From: DATLTV01 sp035533375
GTDB taxonomy: Bacteria; Patescibacteriota; Minisyncoccia; UBA6257; 2-01-FULL-56-20
NCBI GenBank assembly: GCA_035533375.1
Contig: DATLTV010000006.1
Coordinates: 1 to 26,645 of the forward strand
DNA length: 26,645 nt
Reading direction: 5' to 3'
Shown: positions 12,266 through 20,514 of the stretch, piece after piece
Numbering within the stretch: the first letter of the stretch is position 1
Layout of the letters: the number at the start of each line of letters is the position of its first letter
Program-made: the position numbers and the translations under genes
Notes under the pieces: model-generated
Seen by the model: the letters and a program-made list of their open reading frames with translations, nothing else
Told to the model about the DNA's origin: nothing
Database searches by the model: none

Positions 12266-13492
12266 ATGAAAAAATTCGGCAGCATATTGATTGTGTCGGC
12301 GGCCGCGATCGTCGTCGTAGTGGCGTATAGAAATAACATGAAAAGCAAAATACCCGTCATCTTTTCTCCCGAAACCATGCTCGAAGACCTCTGGAGAGCG
12401 TATAAAACGAATTACTGGGACGCATCGTCCGGGCGAACGATTGACGTACAGGCGAACGGCGCGACCACCTCGGAAGCGCAAAGCTATACGATGCTCCGGG
12501 CAGTATGGCAGGACGATAAAACGACCTTCGACGCGGCGTGGAATTGGGACCAGGAAAATCTTCTGCACGCCGATGGCCATCTTCTTTCCTGGCTCTGGGG
12601 CAAACGGAGCGACGCCAGTTCCGGCATTCTCACGGACCGGGGCGGCGAAAACTCGGCGAGCGACGCGGACACGGATACCGCGGTCGCGCTTCTCTTCGCG
12701 TATGGGCGCTGGCACGATCCCGCCTACCTTACGTCTGCGCGCGGAATTGCGGACGATATCTGGCAATACGAAGTGGTCACGATCCAGGGAAAACCGGTGC
12801 TCGTCGCCGACAATGTCGAACGGAGCTCGCCGGGTCCGGTCATCGTAAACCCGTCTTATTTCGCGCCGTACGCGTATCGCATGTTCGCGCGCATCGATTC
12901 CGCGCGCGACTGGAACGGGCTCATCGACAATTCGTACGCGCTGCTTGGCGCGGTCGATCCGATGCCGCTCGGCGCATCTTCGAGCGACAACTTGCCGCCC
13001 GACTGGATCACCATCAACCGGTCGACGGGCGCGATCGCCGCCGTGCCCGCTGACAGCCTTACTTCGCACTTCAGTTACGACGCAATGCGGACGCCGTGGC
13101 GCCTCGCGCTCGATTGGCTCTGGTATCGCGAACCGCGAGCCAAGGCGACGCTTAAAACTCTCGGATTCCTCGAAAACGAATGGTACGCGCAGGGAGTCCT
13201 CGTGAGCGATTATGCGCATGACGGAACGCCATCCTCGACCATCGAAGCGCCCGCGATTTACGGCGGCACGATCGGCTATTTCACCGTGGCCGACCCCGCG
13301 GACGCGCCAATGGTGTATGAAACGAAACTCGCGAGCCTCTTTGATCCGGACGCGGTCGCCTGGAGACAGAAACTCAGCTACTACGACGACAACTGGGCCT
13401 GGTTCGGCATCGGACTCTATAATAACGTGCTGCCGAACCTCGCGTCTTCCATCGCTCCTCCGACAAAAAATAATTCCGCGCCGCCCGCATGA
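12266..13492 (+). CDS. Glycoside hydrolase family 8 (BcsZ-like endoglucanase)
   Basis: 408 residues with an N-terminal signal anchor (about 5-21), so the enzyme acts outside the cytoplasmic membrane. The family 8 (alpha/alpha)6 fold is indicated by the general acid Glu at about 70 in TTSEAQSYTMLRAV (usual SEGQGYGM), WNWDQENLL, the DGHLLSWLWG segment, and the aspartate cluster ASDADTDTAVALLFAYGRW (about 131-149; usual ASDADLDIAYALL). GH8 enzymes cut beta-1,4-glucan (cellulose), chitosan or related polymers, and in bcs operons BcsZ trims nascent cellulose. The stop overlaps the start of the next gene (ATGA, 13489-13492), which is a processive GT2, so synthesis and trimming are translationally coupled. 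Confidence 0.9.
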   Translation: MKKFGSILIVSAAAIVVVVAYRNNMKSKIPVIFSPETMLEDLWRAYKTNYWDASSGRTIDVQANGATTSEAQSYTMLRAVWQDDKTTFDAAWNWDQENLLHADGHLLSWLWGKRSDASSGILTDRGGENSASDADTDTAVALLFAYGRWHDPAYLTSARGIADDIWQYEVVTIQGKPVLVADNVERSSPGPVIVNPSYFAPYAYRMFARIDSARDWNGLIDNSYALLGAVDPMPLGASSSDNLPPDWITINRSTGAIAAVPADSLTSHFSYDAMRTPWRLALDWLWYREPRAKATLKTLGFLENEWYAQGVLVSDYAHDGTPSSTIEAPAIYGGTIGYFTVADPADAPMVYETKLASLFDPDAVAWRQKLSYYDDNWAWFGIGLYNNVLPNLASSIAPPTKNNSAPPA

Positions 13493-15045
13493 TCTTGGAC
13501 ACCCAGGACAATCCCGAACGCGAACCGCTCGTACTGCCGAGAAATGAGATCGGACACCAGGCGATCCTTCTGAACATCGTCATGGCGCTCGCTTATTTTT
13601 TCGTAATCGCATTCCTCTTCCCCGTGGACAGCCGCATTCTTTTCGCCATTCTTATCCTCGGCGAACTTTTCCACCTCTGGCAGATCTTCACGTACCTTCA
13701 CACGCTCTGGCGGAAGGAGCGGCCCCATGCATTCAATCCCGAGTTCCAGCCGGGCGTGGACGTGTTCATCACGGTCGCGGGCGAACCGGAAGAAGTGATC
13801 GAGGAAACCGTACGCGCCGCAACCGGCATGCAGTATCCGAACTTTACGGTGCATATCCTGAACGACGGTCTTGTCGCCGGAAAAGCGAACTGGCGCGAAC
13901 CGCGGCAAGTCGCCAAAAAATACGGCGTGGACTGCATCACGCGCACGATGCCGGGCGGCGCGAAAGCGGGCAACATCAATCATGCGCTCGCGGAAACGCA
14001 CGAACCGTTCGCCGCCGTTTTCGACGTCGATCATGCGCCGCACTACGATTTCCTCACAAAGATGATGGGGTATTTCATCGATCCGAAAGTGGGGTTCACC
14101 CAGTCGCCGCAATATTACCGCAATCACTGGATGAGCGGAATCACCGGGGGCGCCTGGGAACAACAGGAGCTTTTTTTCGGTGCGATCTGCCGGGGAAAGG
14201 ACACGATGAACGCCGCATTCATGTGCGGCACGAATATGGTGATCCGGCGCTCCGCACTCCTCGAAGCCGGCGGCATGCACGAGACGAGCATCACCGAAGA
14301 TTTTCTTACTTCACTTTTCATCCACGCGCGCGGATGGAAATCGGTGTACGTGCCGGAAGTGCTCGCCGAAGGCCTCGCGCCGGAGGATTTCCGTTCCTAC
14401 TACAGCCAGCAGTCGCGCTGGGCGCGCGGCAGTCTCGAGATGGTCTTCAGATACAATCCTTTATTTAAAAAAGGGCTCACTTTCTCGCAACGCATCCAGT
14501 ACCTCGCTTCGTCGAGTTACTATCTTTCGGGCGCGGTGGTCTTCGTGAACGCGCTTTTTCCGCTCATTTTCTTCTACACCGGTCTCGAACCTTTCCGCGC
14601 CTCGACGATGGCGCTCGCCACGATCTTCCTTCCTTATATTTTCCTCGTCATTTACACACTGCAGAAGTCGACAAATTTCTCCTATACCTTCCGTGCGCTC
14701 GGCCTTTCAATGAGCGCGTTCCCGATCCAGATGAAAGCGTTCGTGCAGATCCTCTCGGGCAAAAAAGCGAAATTCGTGGTCACCTCGAAAAGGAAACTGT
14801 CGGGAAATTTCGCTCATCTTGCCGCGCCCCACATACTCTATGTCGCCGCGGCCATGATCGGCATGAGCTATGCCGTGTGGCACCAGGGATTCACCGCGTC
14901 CGTCGTCGACAATATCGCCTGGGCTCTTTTCAATATCGCCGCGTTCACGCCATTTATTATGGCTGCATTGCCCGCCGCACGCCCGTCGCGCGCCATAGAA
15001 CCAGCAACCGCGATACAGCCGGCGGAAAAACAGGCAATCTCTTAA
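13489..15045 (+). CDS. Cellulose-synthase-like processive GT2
   Basis: 518 residues. Two N-terminal spans (about 26-44, 49-70) are followed by a cytoplasmic GT-A domain and at least four C-terminal spans, the BcsA arrangement. Catalytic landmarks: NDG at about 125-127, the metal-binding DVD at 179-181, TED at 269-271 and QQSRW at 307-311, the QxxRW of processive synthases. The first aspartate motif reads ILNDGL instead of the usual DDG. No PilZ domain is present at the C-terminus, so c-di-GMP control is not expected. Together with GH8 it should make and trim a beta-linked glucan; polymer identity is inferred. Confidence 0.9.
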   Translation: MILDTQDNPEREPLVLPRNEIGHQAILLNIVMALAYFFVIAFLFPVDSRILFAILILGELFHLWQIFTYLHTLWRKERPHAFNPEFQPGVDVFITVAGEPEEVIEETVRAATGMQYPNFTVHILNDGLVAGKANWREPRQVAKKYGVDCITRTMPGGAKAGNINHALAETHEPFAAVFDVDHAPHYDFLTKMMGYFIDPKVGFTQSPQYYRNHWMSGITGGAWEQQELFFGAICRGKDTMNAAFMCGTNMVIRRSALLEAGGMHETSITEDFLTSLFIHARGWKSVYVPEVLAEGLAPEDFRSYYSQQSRWARGSLEMVFRYNPLFKKGLTFSQRIQYLASSSYYLSGAVVFVNALFPLIFFYTGLEPFRASTMALATIFLPYIFLVIYTLQKSTNFSYTFRALGLSMSAFPIQMKAFVQILSGKKAKFVVTSKRKLSGNFAHLAAPHILYVAAAMIGMSYAVWHQGFTASVVDNIAWALFNIAAFTPFIMAALPAARPSRAIEPATAIQPAEKQAIS

Positions 15046-15084
15046 AAATTCTGATATCGAAACTTGGATCATATACCGCTTCAC

Positions 15085-16698
15085 ATGAAAACCGCTCTTA
15101 GGACAACGGACATCGCAACGACACTCGATACCGAGGTGCGTTCCTCGCACGCCGCCGCAGTGCGAACCGCGGCGCTCCTTGTGCTTTTTATCGGCATCGC
15201 CGCCGTTTTCTCCGCCGTACTTTTCGTAAACCAAAGCCTCCGCCTCGACGAATCGCAAAGCCTATGGCAATCGAGCCGGAGCGTGTGGGGCACTATTCTT
15301 ATCGTCTCGCACGACGTGCACGTCCCGCTTTACCATCTCCTGCTCCACTTTTCCGAGGAGCTTTTCGGAAACGGCGTTCCGACCGACCGCATGCTTTCGT
15401 TCATTTTCTTCGCCGCGGCCATTCCCGTGATGTACAAGATCGGCAGCTATGCCTACGGGAGGTCCGCCGGAATATTTGCGGCGCTCATCACGGCGGTATC
15501 GCCGTTCCTCAACTGGTACGGAAACGAAACGCGCATGTACAGCATGCTTATGTTCATCACGGTTCTGAACCAATATTATTTCATAAAAATTTATCGCGAA
15601 CGCCGCGGCGGCTGGTGGTGGTACGGCGCGACGGCGCTTATAGGATCGTTCGTTCATTACTTTTTCGCGTTAGTCCTGCTTACGCAAGCTCTTTTTTATT
15701 TCACGAACAAGAAGCTTTTTCCGAGGCATACCCTGCGGAACTTCTTCATCGTGGCGGCAATCATCGTAATCGCCATGGCGCCATGGTTCTACCTAGTAAA
15801 ACAGTCCGGTACGTTCGCGAACTCGTCGCCCGGCCTCGCGAAGCCGACGAGCATCGACATTTTCAACATCTTTTCACAATTTCTTTTCGGCTTTCAGACG
15901 GACGGCCTGAACACGATTATCGTCGCTCTGTGGCCGCTCGCGATGCTTTTCGGATTCTTACTCTTGCAATCGCGGCGCGAAGTCTCGCCGGAAACCGCTT
16001 ATTTTTTCATGGGTTTCGCGATTCCCATCCTCGGCGCATACGCAGTGAGCGTCATCTGGAGTCCCGTCTTTCTCGCCCGTTATCTCACCGTTGCCGTCCC
16101 GTCCCTCTACCTCTTTGTGAGCTGGATGCTTTCGGCCTACCCGCGCGCAGTTTCCCGCGCCGCAAAAACAGCGCTCGTCGCGGCGATGGTCGCGGGAGTA
16201 CTCGTGCAAGGCGTGAGCGCGGCAACGCCGGTAAAAGAAGATTACCGCGATGCATCGGAATACCTTACGGCGAATGCCGAGGCGTCGGATATCGTGATCA
16301 TTTCCGCTCCCTTCACGATCTATCCGGTGGACTACTATTATAGAGGCGCGGCGGCTATCGCGACGCTCCCCGCATGGGACCGCTATGTCATAGGCCCGAT
16401 CCCGGCGTTCTCTTCGAGCACACTGCCCGCGCAAACCACAAGCCTCACCGCGAACCACGACCGCGCCTGGATCCTCTTCAGTTACGACCAGGGATATCAA
16501 AAAAACATCAAAGATTATTTCGACCGCCACTTCCAACTGCTTGATACAAAGAATTTCTCGCCCGGCATGACGCTGTACCTCTATCAGATCCGCCAAGCGC
16601 CCAATCTCGGATCGCTTTTACAGGTGCCGATCCAGATCACAAGTTCGACTGCGACCTCAAGCTTGTCCACCGCCATCGCATCATCCACCGCACGATAA
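15085..16698 (+). CDS. GT39/ArnT-like polytopic glycosyltransferase
   Basis: 537 residues with about ten hydrophobic spans and a C-terminal soluble part of about 140 residues. It has the acidic motif RLDESQSLW in the first external loop (the D/E pair typical of GT-C enzymes of the PMT/ArnT type), a second conserved pattern NWYGNETRMYSML, and HDVHVPLYHLLLH. Such enzymes use polyprenyl-phosphate sugars to glycosylate proteins or lipids at the outer face of the membrane. The ATG at 15085 is preferred over a TTG at 15064; neither has a clear ribosome-binding site. It is 39 nt after the GT2 gene and ends the cluster. Confidence 0.85.
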   Translation: MKTALRTTDIATTLDTEVRSSHAAAVRTAALLVLFIGIAAVFSAVLFVNQSLRLDESQSLWQSSRSVWGTILIVSHDVHVPLYHLLLHFSEELFGNGVPTDRMLSFIFFAAAIPVMYKIGSYAYGRSAGIFAALITAVSPFLNWYGNETRMYSMLMFITVLNQYYFIKIYRERRGGWWWYGATALIGSFVHYFFALVLLTQALFYFTNKKLFPRHTLRNFFIVAAIIVIAMAPWFYLVKQSGTFANSSPGLAKPTSIDIFNIFSQFLFGFQTDGLNTIIVALWPLAMLFGFLLLQSRREVSPETAYFFMGFAIPILGAYAVSVIWSPVFLARYLTVAVPSLYLFVSWMLSAYPRAVSRAAKTALVAAMVAGVLVQGVSAATPVKEDYRDASEYLTANAEASDIVIISAPFTIYPVDYYYRGAAAIATLPAWDRYVIGPIPAFSSSTLPAQTTSLTANHDRAWILFSYDQGYQKNIKDYFDRHFQLLDTKNFSPGMTLYLYQIRQAPNLGSLLQVPIQITSSTATSSLSTAIASSTAR

Positions 16699-16710
16699 GC
16701 AGAATACATT

Positions 16711-16834
16711 GCTATCCCGGCGAAAGCTTATAGCTACCGTCGTCATCCCGGAAAATCGCCGCAGTAAAATATCCGCGACCCACCGCTTTTGTCATCCCGG
16801 AAAATTGCTGCGCGATTTGTCCGGGATCCAACCA
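16711..16834 (+). repeat. Degenerate REP-like copies (TCATCCCGG type)
   Basis: Three related pieces: 16711-16732, 16742-16765 and a complete hairpin unit at 16790-16834 (GTCATCCCGGAAAATTGC-tgc-GCGATTTGTCCGGGATCCA). The rest of the 16699-16907 gap between convergent genes shows no gene. Confidence 0.65.
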
Positions 16835-16907
16835 TGTAAATCCTGAATCAATTCCAGGGTGATAAAAATCCAGTCAGAAATGACGACGTTTCGACTCAAA
16901 TCGGGGA

Positions 16908-17633
16908 CTACAAAAACGTGAACGTTCCCGCAATGCGATCGAGCAAATCGGTGAGCTTCGCCTTATCGAATGGTTTTAAATTATATTCCGCCGGATAATT
17001 GGCGATCTGCGCGGAATGGATCGTGTACTCGACGGCGTAGCACTCCCCCGCGTGCATCGTTCGATAACTCGTCGTCTCGTAATAATTTCCCGCGCCGACG
17101 CCGTTGAAGTTGAATACGGAAAATTGGATGCCGTTTATGGTAGCAGTGGCGCTCGTCGCTCCCGGTCCGCCGCTTCGATCCGCGGTAAGACAATCCGCAA
17201 CCGCCACAGCGTTCTTGCTCCTGCCGACTGTCAAGGTCGCATCCGCGAAATTAGTCTGCGGCTCAAAGGCCTTTGGGATCGTGAGCGTAAATGCTTTCAC
17301 GCCCGGCGCGTTATTCGCATCGAGCCGCCAATCGGTCGACGGCGCAGAAGTATAATTTTCGTCGGTTTGAAAATCGATAGGATAAGCGATGGAAAATCCG
17401 CCGACATCGTCGCGGTCCGTCTGCCACTCGGCGATGTTTTTGTAATACGCCGCACCGGCGCTTGGCGCAGGCGAAGCGGTCGAGATTTCCGGCATCGATG
17501 AGAACGCCTGCAGAATCCCCATCCCCTGCCCGATCTCAATGCCGAAATAAAATCCGACGAACGGAAGTGCCACAAACAAAGCGAGTGCGATCGTTTTTGA
17601 ATACCAGGTGACTTTATGCCATTCGATTCTCAT
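16908..17633 (-). CDS. Membrane-anchored extracytoplasmic protein, PsbP-like in outline
   Basis: 241 residues: short cytoplasmic start (MRIEWHKVTWYSKT), one membrane span (about 15-36) and a Ser/Ala/Pro linker, then a beta-rich domain of about 180 residues containing two Cys (VADCLTADRS and HAGECYAVEY) that could form a disulfide. Such TM-plus-domain proteins are common in CPR genomes with no assigned role; the likeness to PsbP/DUF-type lipoprotein domains is only by outline. The ATG at 17633 is chosen because an extended -10 box lies 6 nt upstream. Longer frames run through the neighbouring gene. Confidence 0.7.
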   Translation of the reverse strand: MRIEWHKVTWYSKTIALALFVALPFVGFYFGIEIGQGMGILQAFSSMPEISTASPAPSAGAAYYKNIAEWQTDRDDVGGFSIAYPIDFQTDENYTSAPSTDWRLDANNAPGVKAFTLTIPKAFEPQTNFADATLTVGRSKNAVAVADCLTADRSGGPGATSATATINGIQFSVFNFNGVGAGNYYETTSYRTMHAGECYAVEYTIHSAQIANYPAEYNLKPFDKAKLTDLLDRIAGTFTFL

Positions 17634-17639
17634 AAGTAA

Positions 17640-17648
17640 AGAATAACA
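17640..17648 (-). promoter_or_regulatory. Extended -10 promoter of 16908-17633 (leaderless)
   Basis: TGT-TATTCT (-10 at 17645-17640), six nt (TTACTT), then the ATG at 17633. No good -35. Confidence 0.6.
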
Positions 17649-17665
17649 TAAAAACGGCGAATGTA

Positions 17666-18523
17666 TTATCGGGAAAACCGCACGTAAATCCCCGAGGGAA
17701 TGGAGCGTTCGGTCTTCGCTTCCGCGATCCTCAATTCGCCGAATTCTTCGTCCGTGGCACCAAAGGAACTTTGCACTGCCTGGAGAAACGATTGCGGCGC
17801 GTAGCCTGCGGCGTAGCCGTTCAAGAGAAAGAACGATCCGGATTTTTTTGAAAGGATTTTCGTAAGCGCCGCGAGCAGCTTCGGCAAGCCGTCTTCGATA
17901 TGCCACACCTCGCCTTTCGCACCGCGGCCGAACGCCGGCGGATCAAGAATGATGCCCTCGTACTCCGCGCCGCGCCGCGCTTCACGTTCAGTAAATTTCA
18001 AAGCATCATCAAGCAGATAGCGGATCCCGTCCGCGGGAATTTCCGAAAGCTGCGCATTTTCCTTCGCCCACGCATTACTCTGCCGCGAAGCGTCGACGTG
18101 TGTAACCTGCGCACCGTTCTTCGCCGCGACAATGCTCGCGATGCCGGTATACCCGAACAAATTGAGCACCTTCGGCGCGCGAAGCGCGGAAACTTTTTCC
18201 CCGATCCACACCCAATTCGCCGCCTGCTCCGGAAAAACGCCGAGATGCTTGAACGAAGTGAGCCGCAGCGTGAAACGGATATTCTCCCAGCCCATTTCCC
18301 ACGACTCCGGCATATTTTTCTTTTTCCAAGATCCCCTTCCGTCCGCCCAAACAAACTCTGCGTTCGCGCGCTTCCATTCCTCCGGCTGCGCGGGCGCCCA
18401 CAGGGCCTGCGTCTCCGGCCGCGCCACTATATATAGGCCGTATCGTTCGAGCTTCCGCCCGTTGCCGGAGTCCAAAAGCTCGTAATCACGCCAGGGTTTT
18501 ATTGAAAGATTTTTGTTTTCCAT
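17666..18523 (-). CDS. Class I SAM-dependent methyltransferase (RlmI/RlmK-like)
   Basis: 285 residues. The SAM-binding motif I is VLNLFGYTGIASIVAAKNGA at about 118-137, motif II VTHVDASRQSNAWAKEN, and the catalytic-site motif is GIILDPPAFGRG at about 192-203, the DPPxF pattern of rRNA cytosine/guanine methyltransferases in the RlmI family. It lacks the PUA domain that RlmI carries at the N-terminus, but has a short N-terminal beta region (DYELLDSGNGRKLERYG). The target base is not determinable. Start MENKNLSIKPW at 18523; a longer frame would run into a palindromic repeat. TACACT lies 6 nt before the ATG, so the mRNA may also be leaderless. Confidence 0.85.
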   Translation of the reverse strand: MENKNLSIKPWRDYELLDSGNGRKLERYGLYIVARPETQALWAPAQPEEWKRANAEFVWADGRGSWKKKNMPESWEMGWENIRFTLRLTSFKHLGVFPEQAANWVWIGEKVSALRAPKVLNLFGYTGIASIVAAKNGAQVTHVDASRQSNAWAKENAQLSEIPADGIRYLLDDALKFTEREARRGAEYEGIILDPPAFGRGAKGEVWHIEDGLPKLLAALTKILSKKSGSFFLLNGYAAGYAPQSFLQAVQSSFGATDEEFGELRIAEAKTERSIPSGIYVRFSR

Positions 18524-18542
18524 AAGGTTAGTGTATAAAGTG

Positions 18543-18657
18543 CGTCCTCCCGGCGAAGGCCAAGTCAGACTTGGCGAAGGCCGGGATCCGTGCTTCTTCA
18601 CGTGAAACGATATACCTGATAGAAGCACGGACCCCGACCTCCGTCGGGGCGACATTC
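18543..18657. repeat. Inverted pair of REP-like palindromes
   Basis: Two hairpin units point at each other: CCGTGCTTCT (18588-18597) and AGAAGCACGG (18621-18630) form the inner inverted repeat, and the outer hairpins are CCCGGC...GCCGGGATCC and CCCCGAC-ctcc-GTCGGGGCGACAT. Consensus as at 4326-4408 and 5769-5810. It fills the gap between rlmB and the methyltransferase gene. Confidence 0.8.
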
Positions 18658-18661
18658 TGAT

Positions 18662-19414
18662 TTATTTTTTATTAAGCCGTCTCCTGCTCCATTCGTACAT
18701 CACGACCGCGGCGGACACCGAAGCGTTCAACGATTCCGCGCGCGCATCCATGGGAATGCGGAGCGTTACATCACAGCGCTCGAGCGTTTTCTCGCGGATA
18801 CCCGCGCCTTCGTTGCCCACGATAAAAAGCGCGGGAGCGTCGAATGTTTCCTCCGCAAGCTCCTTCGTGCCGTGCATCGCAAGACCGTAGACGCGGAAAC
18901 CTTCTTCCTTCAGCCGGTCGATTGCCTGATTCACATTACCGATGGAGATCATGGGAATACGAAAAACCATTCCGGCCGAGGATTTCACGACGGCGCCCGT
19001 GATGGGCGCCTGCCGATGGTGCGGCATGAGCACGCCCGAAGCGCCGAACGCGGCTGCTGAACGGATCACGGCGCCGACATTGTGCGGATCGGTGAGCTCG
19101 TCCAAAAGCACGAGCATCGTGCGCTCGCTCGGCTTCAAGCCGGGAAGAAATGCATCGAGATCCACGAGCAGCGCCGATGGATCCGCGATCGCAATCACGC
19201 CCTGATGCGCGGTGTCTTCCCCCACCATCCGTCCGGCCTCTTTTGTTTTGATCGCGGTCACGGGAATTTTTTGCTTCGACAAAAGCTCTCGGAGCGCCGG
19301 GTCGTTCACTTCGGGCGACAAAAACACCTTCCGCACCACATGCGGCGCGTTCCGCAGCGCTTCCGCAAGCGCATGCTTGCCGTATATATAAATTTTTTCC
19401 CGTTCGCGTTGCAT
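18662..19414 (-). CDS. rlmB: 23S rRNA 2'-O-methyltransferase RlmB (SpoU family)
   Basis: 250 residues with the TrmH/RlmB substrate-binding domain at the N-terminus (EKIYIYGKHALAEALRNAPH, VRKVFLSPEV) and the knotted SPOUT domain. The three SpoU motifs are DPHNVGAVIRSAAAFGASGV (about 109-128), ALFIVGNEGAGIREKTLERC and LRIPMDARAESLNASVSAAV. RlmB methylates G2251 in the peptidyl-transferase P loop. The start MQREREKIYIYG at 19414 is fixed by GAGGTG 6 nt upstream. It is followed directly by a palindromic repeat pair. Confidence 0.92.
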   Translation of the reverse strand: MQREREKIYIYGKHALAEALRNAPHVVRKVFLSPEVNDPALRELLSKQKIPVTAIKTKEAGRMVGEDTAHQGVIAIADPSALLVDLDAFLPGLKPSERTMLVLLDELTDPHNVGAVIRSAAAFGASGVLMPHHRQAPITGAVVKSSAGMVFRIPMISIGNVNQAIDRLKEEGFRVYGLAMHGTKELAEETFDAPALFIVGNEGAGIREKTLERCDVTLRIPMDARAESLNASVSAAVVMYEWSRRRLNKK

Positions 19415-19497
19415 AAGGCTCACCTCAAAAATAACACGAGCCGCGATATCGGCACAATCCCGAAACGCGGCTCCGCGATATCGTATGAATAAAGAAG

Positions 19498-20058
19498 TTA
19501 TTTTTCCTTCGCTGCGAATGCTTTCCCCGGCTGCCACGGAACTCCGAGCCACGGAAGCAGCCACCGGTCGAGGCCGAGCCATCCGGCGTTGCGCCAGGCG
19601 AGGATCAGGAACAATTGGATGACGAAAAGGAACGGATTCGTGCTGATCGTGCCCGCAAAAAGATAATTAAGATTCATAAACGCGCCGAAGAACGCGGCGA
19701 GGCCGGCGAAAGCGCCGAGGACGAGGCCGATACCGACCAAAAGCTCGCCGTAGGTCACGAAATACGAAAAGAGCGTGACGTGCGGCACGGCGACGTTCAT
19801 GAGGAACGTTGCGTACCATCCGGAAACGCTCGCGTGCGCGCCACCGGCTTTTTGGAGCGCTCCTTGCAGGAATCCCTGAAGCGCGGTTCCGGCTTGCGCA
19901 CCGGCCCATGCGGGATTCGTCAGTTTTTCCCATCCGGCCGTGAGCCATTCGTAACCGACATACAAGCGGAGCGCAAGCCAAAGCCACGACATGCGGGTAT
20001 CGGCAAAAAAGATCCGCGAGAGCTTCGGTTCGGGAATTTGTACCGCCGGTTTTTCCAT
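19498..20058 (-). CDS. DoxX-family membrane protein
   Basis: 186 residues, four hydrophobic spans (about 25-45, 82-103, 107-128, 133-155). The motifs LALRLYVGYEWLTAGWEKL and the GxxxLxIGLxxG-like TYGELLVGIGLVLGAF mark the DoxX/quinol-oxidase-subunit-like family; members are linked to redox or thiosulfate metabolism, but most are of unknown role. The start is read as ATG 20058 (a GTG is adjacent at 20061). An extended -10 box ends 7 nt upstream, so the transcript is predicted to be leaderless. Confidence 0.85.
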   Translation of the reverse strand: MEKPAVQIPEPKLSRIFFADTRMSWLWLALRLYVGYEWLTAGWEKLTNPAWAGAQAGTALQGFLQGALQKAGGAHASVSGWYATFLMNVAVPHVTLFSYFVTYGELLVGIGLVLGAFAGLAAFFGAFMNLNYLFAGTISTNPFLFVIQLFLILAWRNAGWLGLDRWLLPWLGVPWQPGKAFAAKEK

Positions 20059-20065
20059 CACTGTA

Positions 20066-20074
20066 AGTATAGCA
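20066..20074 (-). promoter_or_regulatory. Extended -10 promoter of the DoxX gene (leaderless)
   Basis: TGC-TATACT (-10 at 20071-20066), seven nt, then ATG at 20058. No convincing -35. Confidence 0.7.
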
Positions 20075-20132
20075 GAAAGTCCATTACCGATGCGGAGGGC
20101 TGTGCATAACGGAGGAAAATAACCGTTCGGTA

Positions 20133-20141
20133 TGGTAGAAT
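20133..20141 (+). promoter_or_regulatory. Extended -10 promoter of 20149-20415 (leaderless)
   Basis: TGG-TAGAAT (-10 at 20136-20141), seven nt (CGAGATA), then ATG at 20149. It is divergent from the DoxX promoter, about 65 bp away. Confidence 0.65.
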
Positions 20142-20148
20142 CGAGATA

Positions 20149-20415
20149 ATGGCGTCACCCAAATTTTCCTTCTCCCGTCCGTCGCTAGCAATCTTTGCGG
20201 GCGTATTCGCGTGCTTCGTCGGATTAGGCATCTTCGCCCTTACGCCCACGGTCATTCTCTTCCTGCCGATCGATATAAGCGGTGCGCTGGTCAGCCTGCC
20301 ACTTCTTTTCGGAGGCGATCTCCCGTTCTTCGCGCTCTATTGCGCCGTCTTTGCCGCGATCGGAGTGACCGTCGGGCTCATGTTCACGGAAAAAAGGAAA
20401 GGGTATCGCGCATAA
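20149..20415 (+). CDS. Small two-span membrane protein, unknown
   Basis: 88 residues with three hydrophobic stretches (about 12-30, 32-50 and 57-78) and a basic tail (TEKRKGYRA). Not recognised as a family. It is divergently placed to DoxX and convergent with the glycosyltransferase operon, so it is a single-gene unit. The ATG at 20149 is supported by an extended -10 box 7 nt upstream; a Shine-Dalgarno sequence is lacking, in keeping with a leaderless message. The 99 nt after it hold no clear terminator. Confidence 0.65.
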   Translation: MASPKFSFSRPSLAIFAGVFACFVGLGIFALTPTVILFLPIDISGALVSLPLLFGGDLPFFALYCAVFAAIGVTVGLMFTEKRKGYRA

Positions 20416-20514
20416 CGCCGGAACCGCAAAATAAACGCGTTTTCACCCTCCCGAGTTTTTCGAAAAAAAATTACCTTCAGCTCTGCCGCTCACTGGAGTA
20501 TCCCCTCGCACCAC

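Noticed and set aside
12242..13219. A 325-codon minus-strand frame opposite GH8
   Set aside because: Shadow of the GH8 gene, which has recognisable catalytic motifs.
15264..16343. A 359-codon plus-strand frame overlapping the GT39-type gene
   Set aside because: Out-of-frame shadow; the GT39 frame has membrane spans and conserved motifs.
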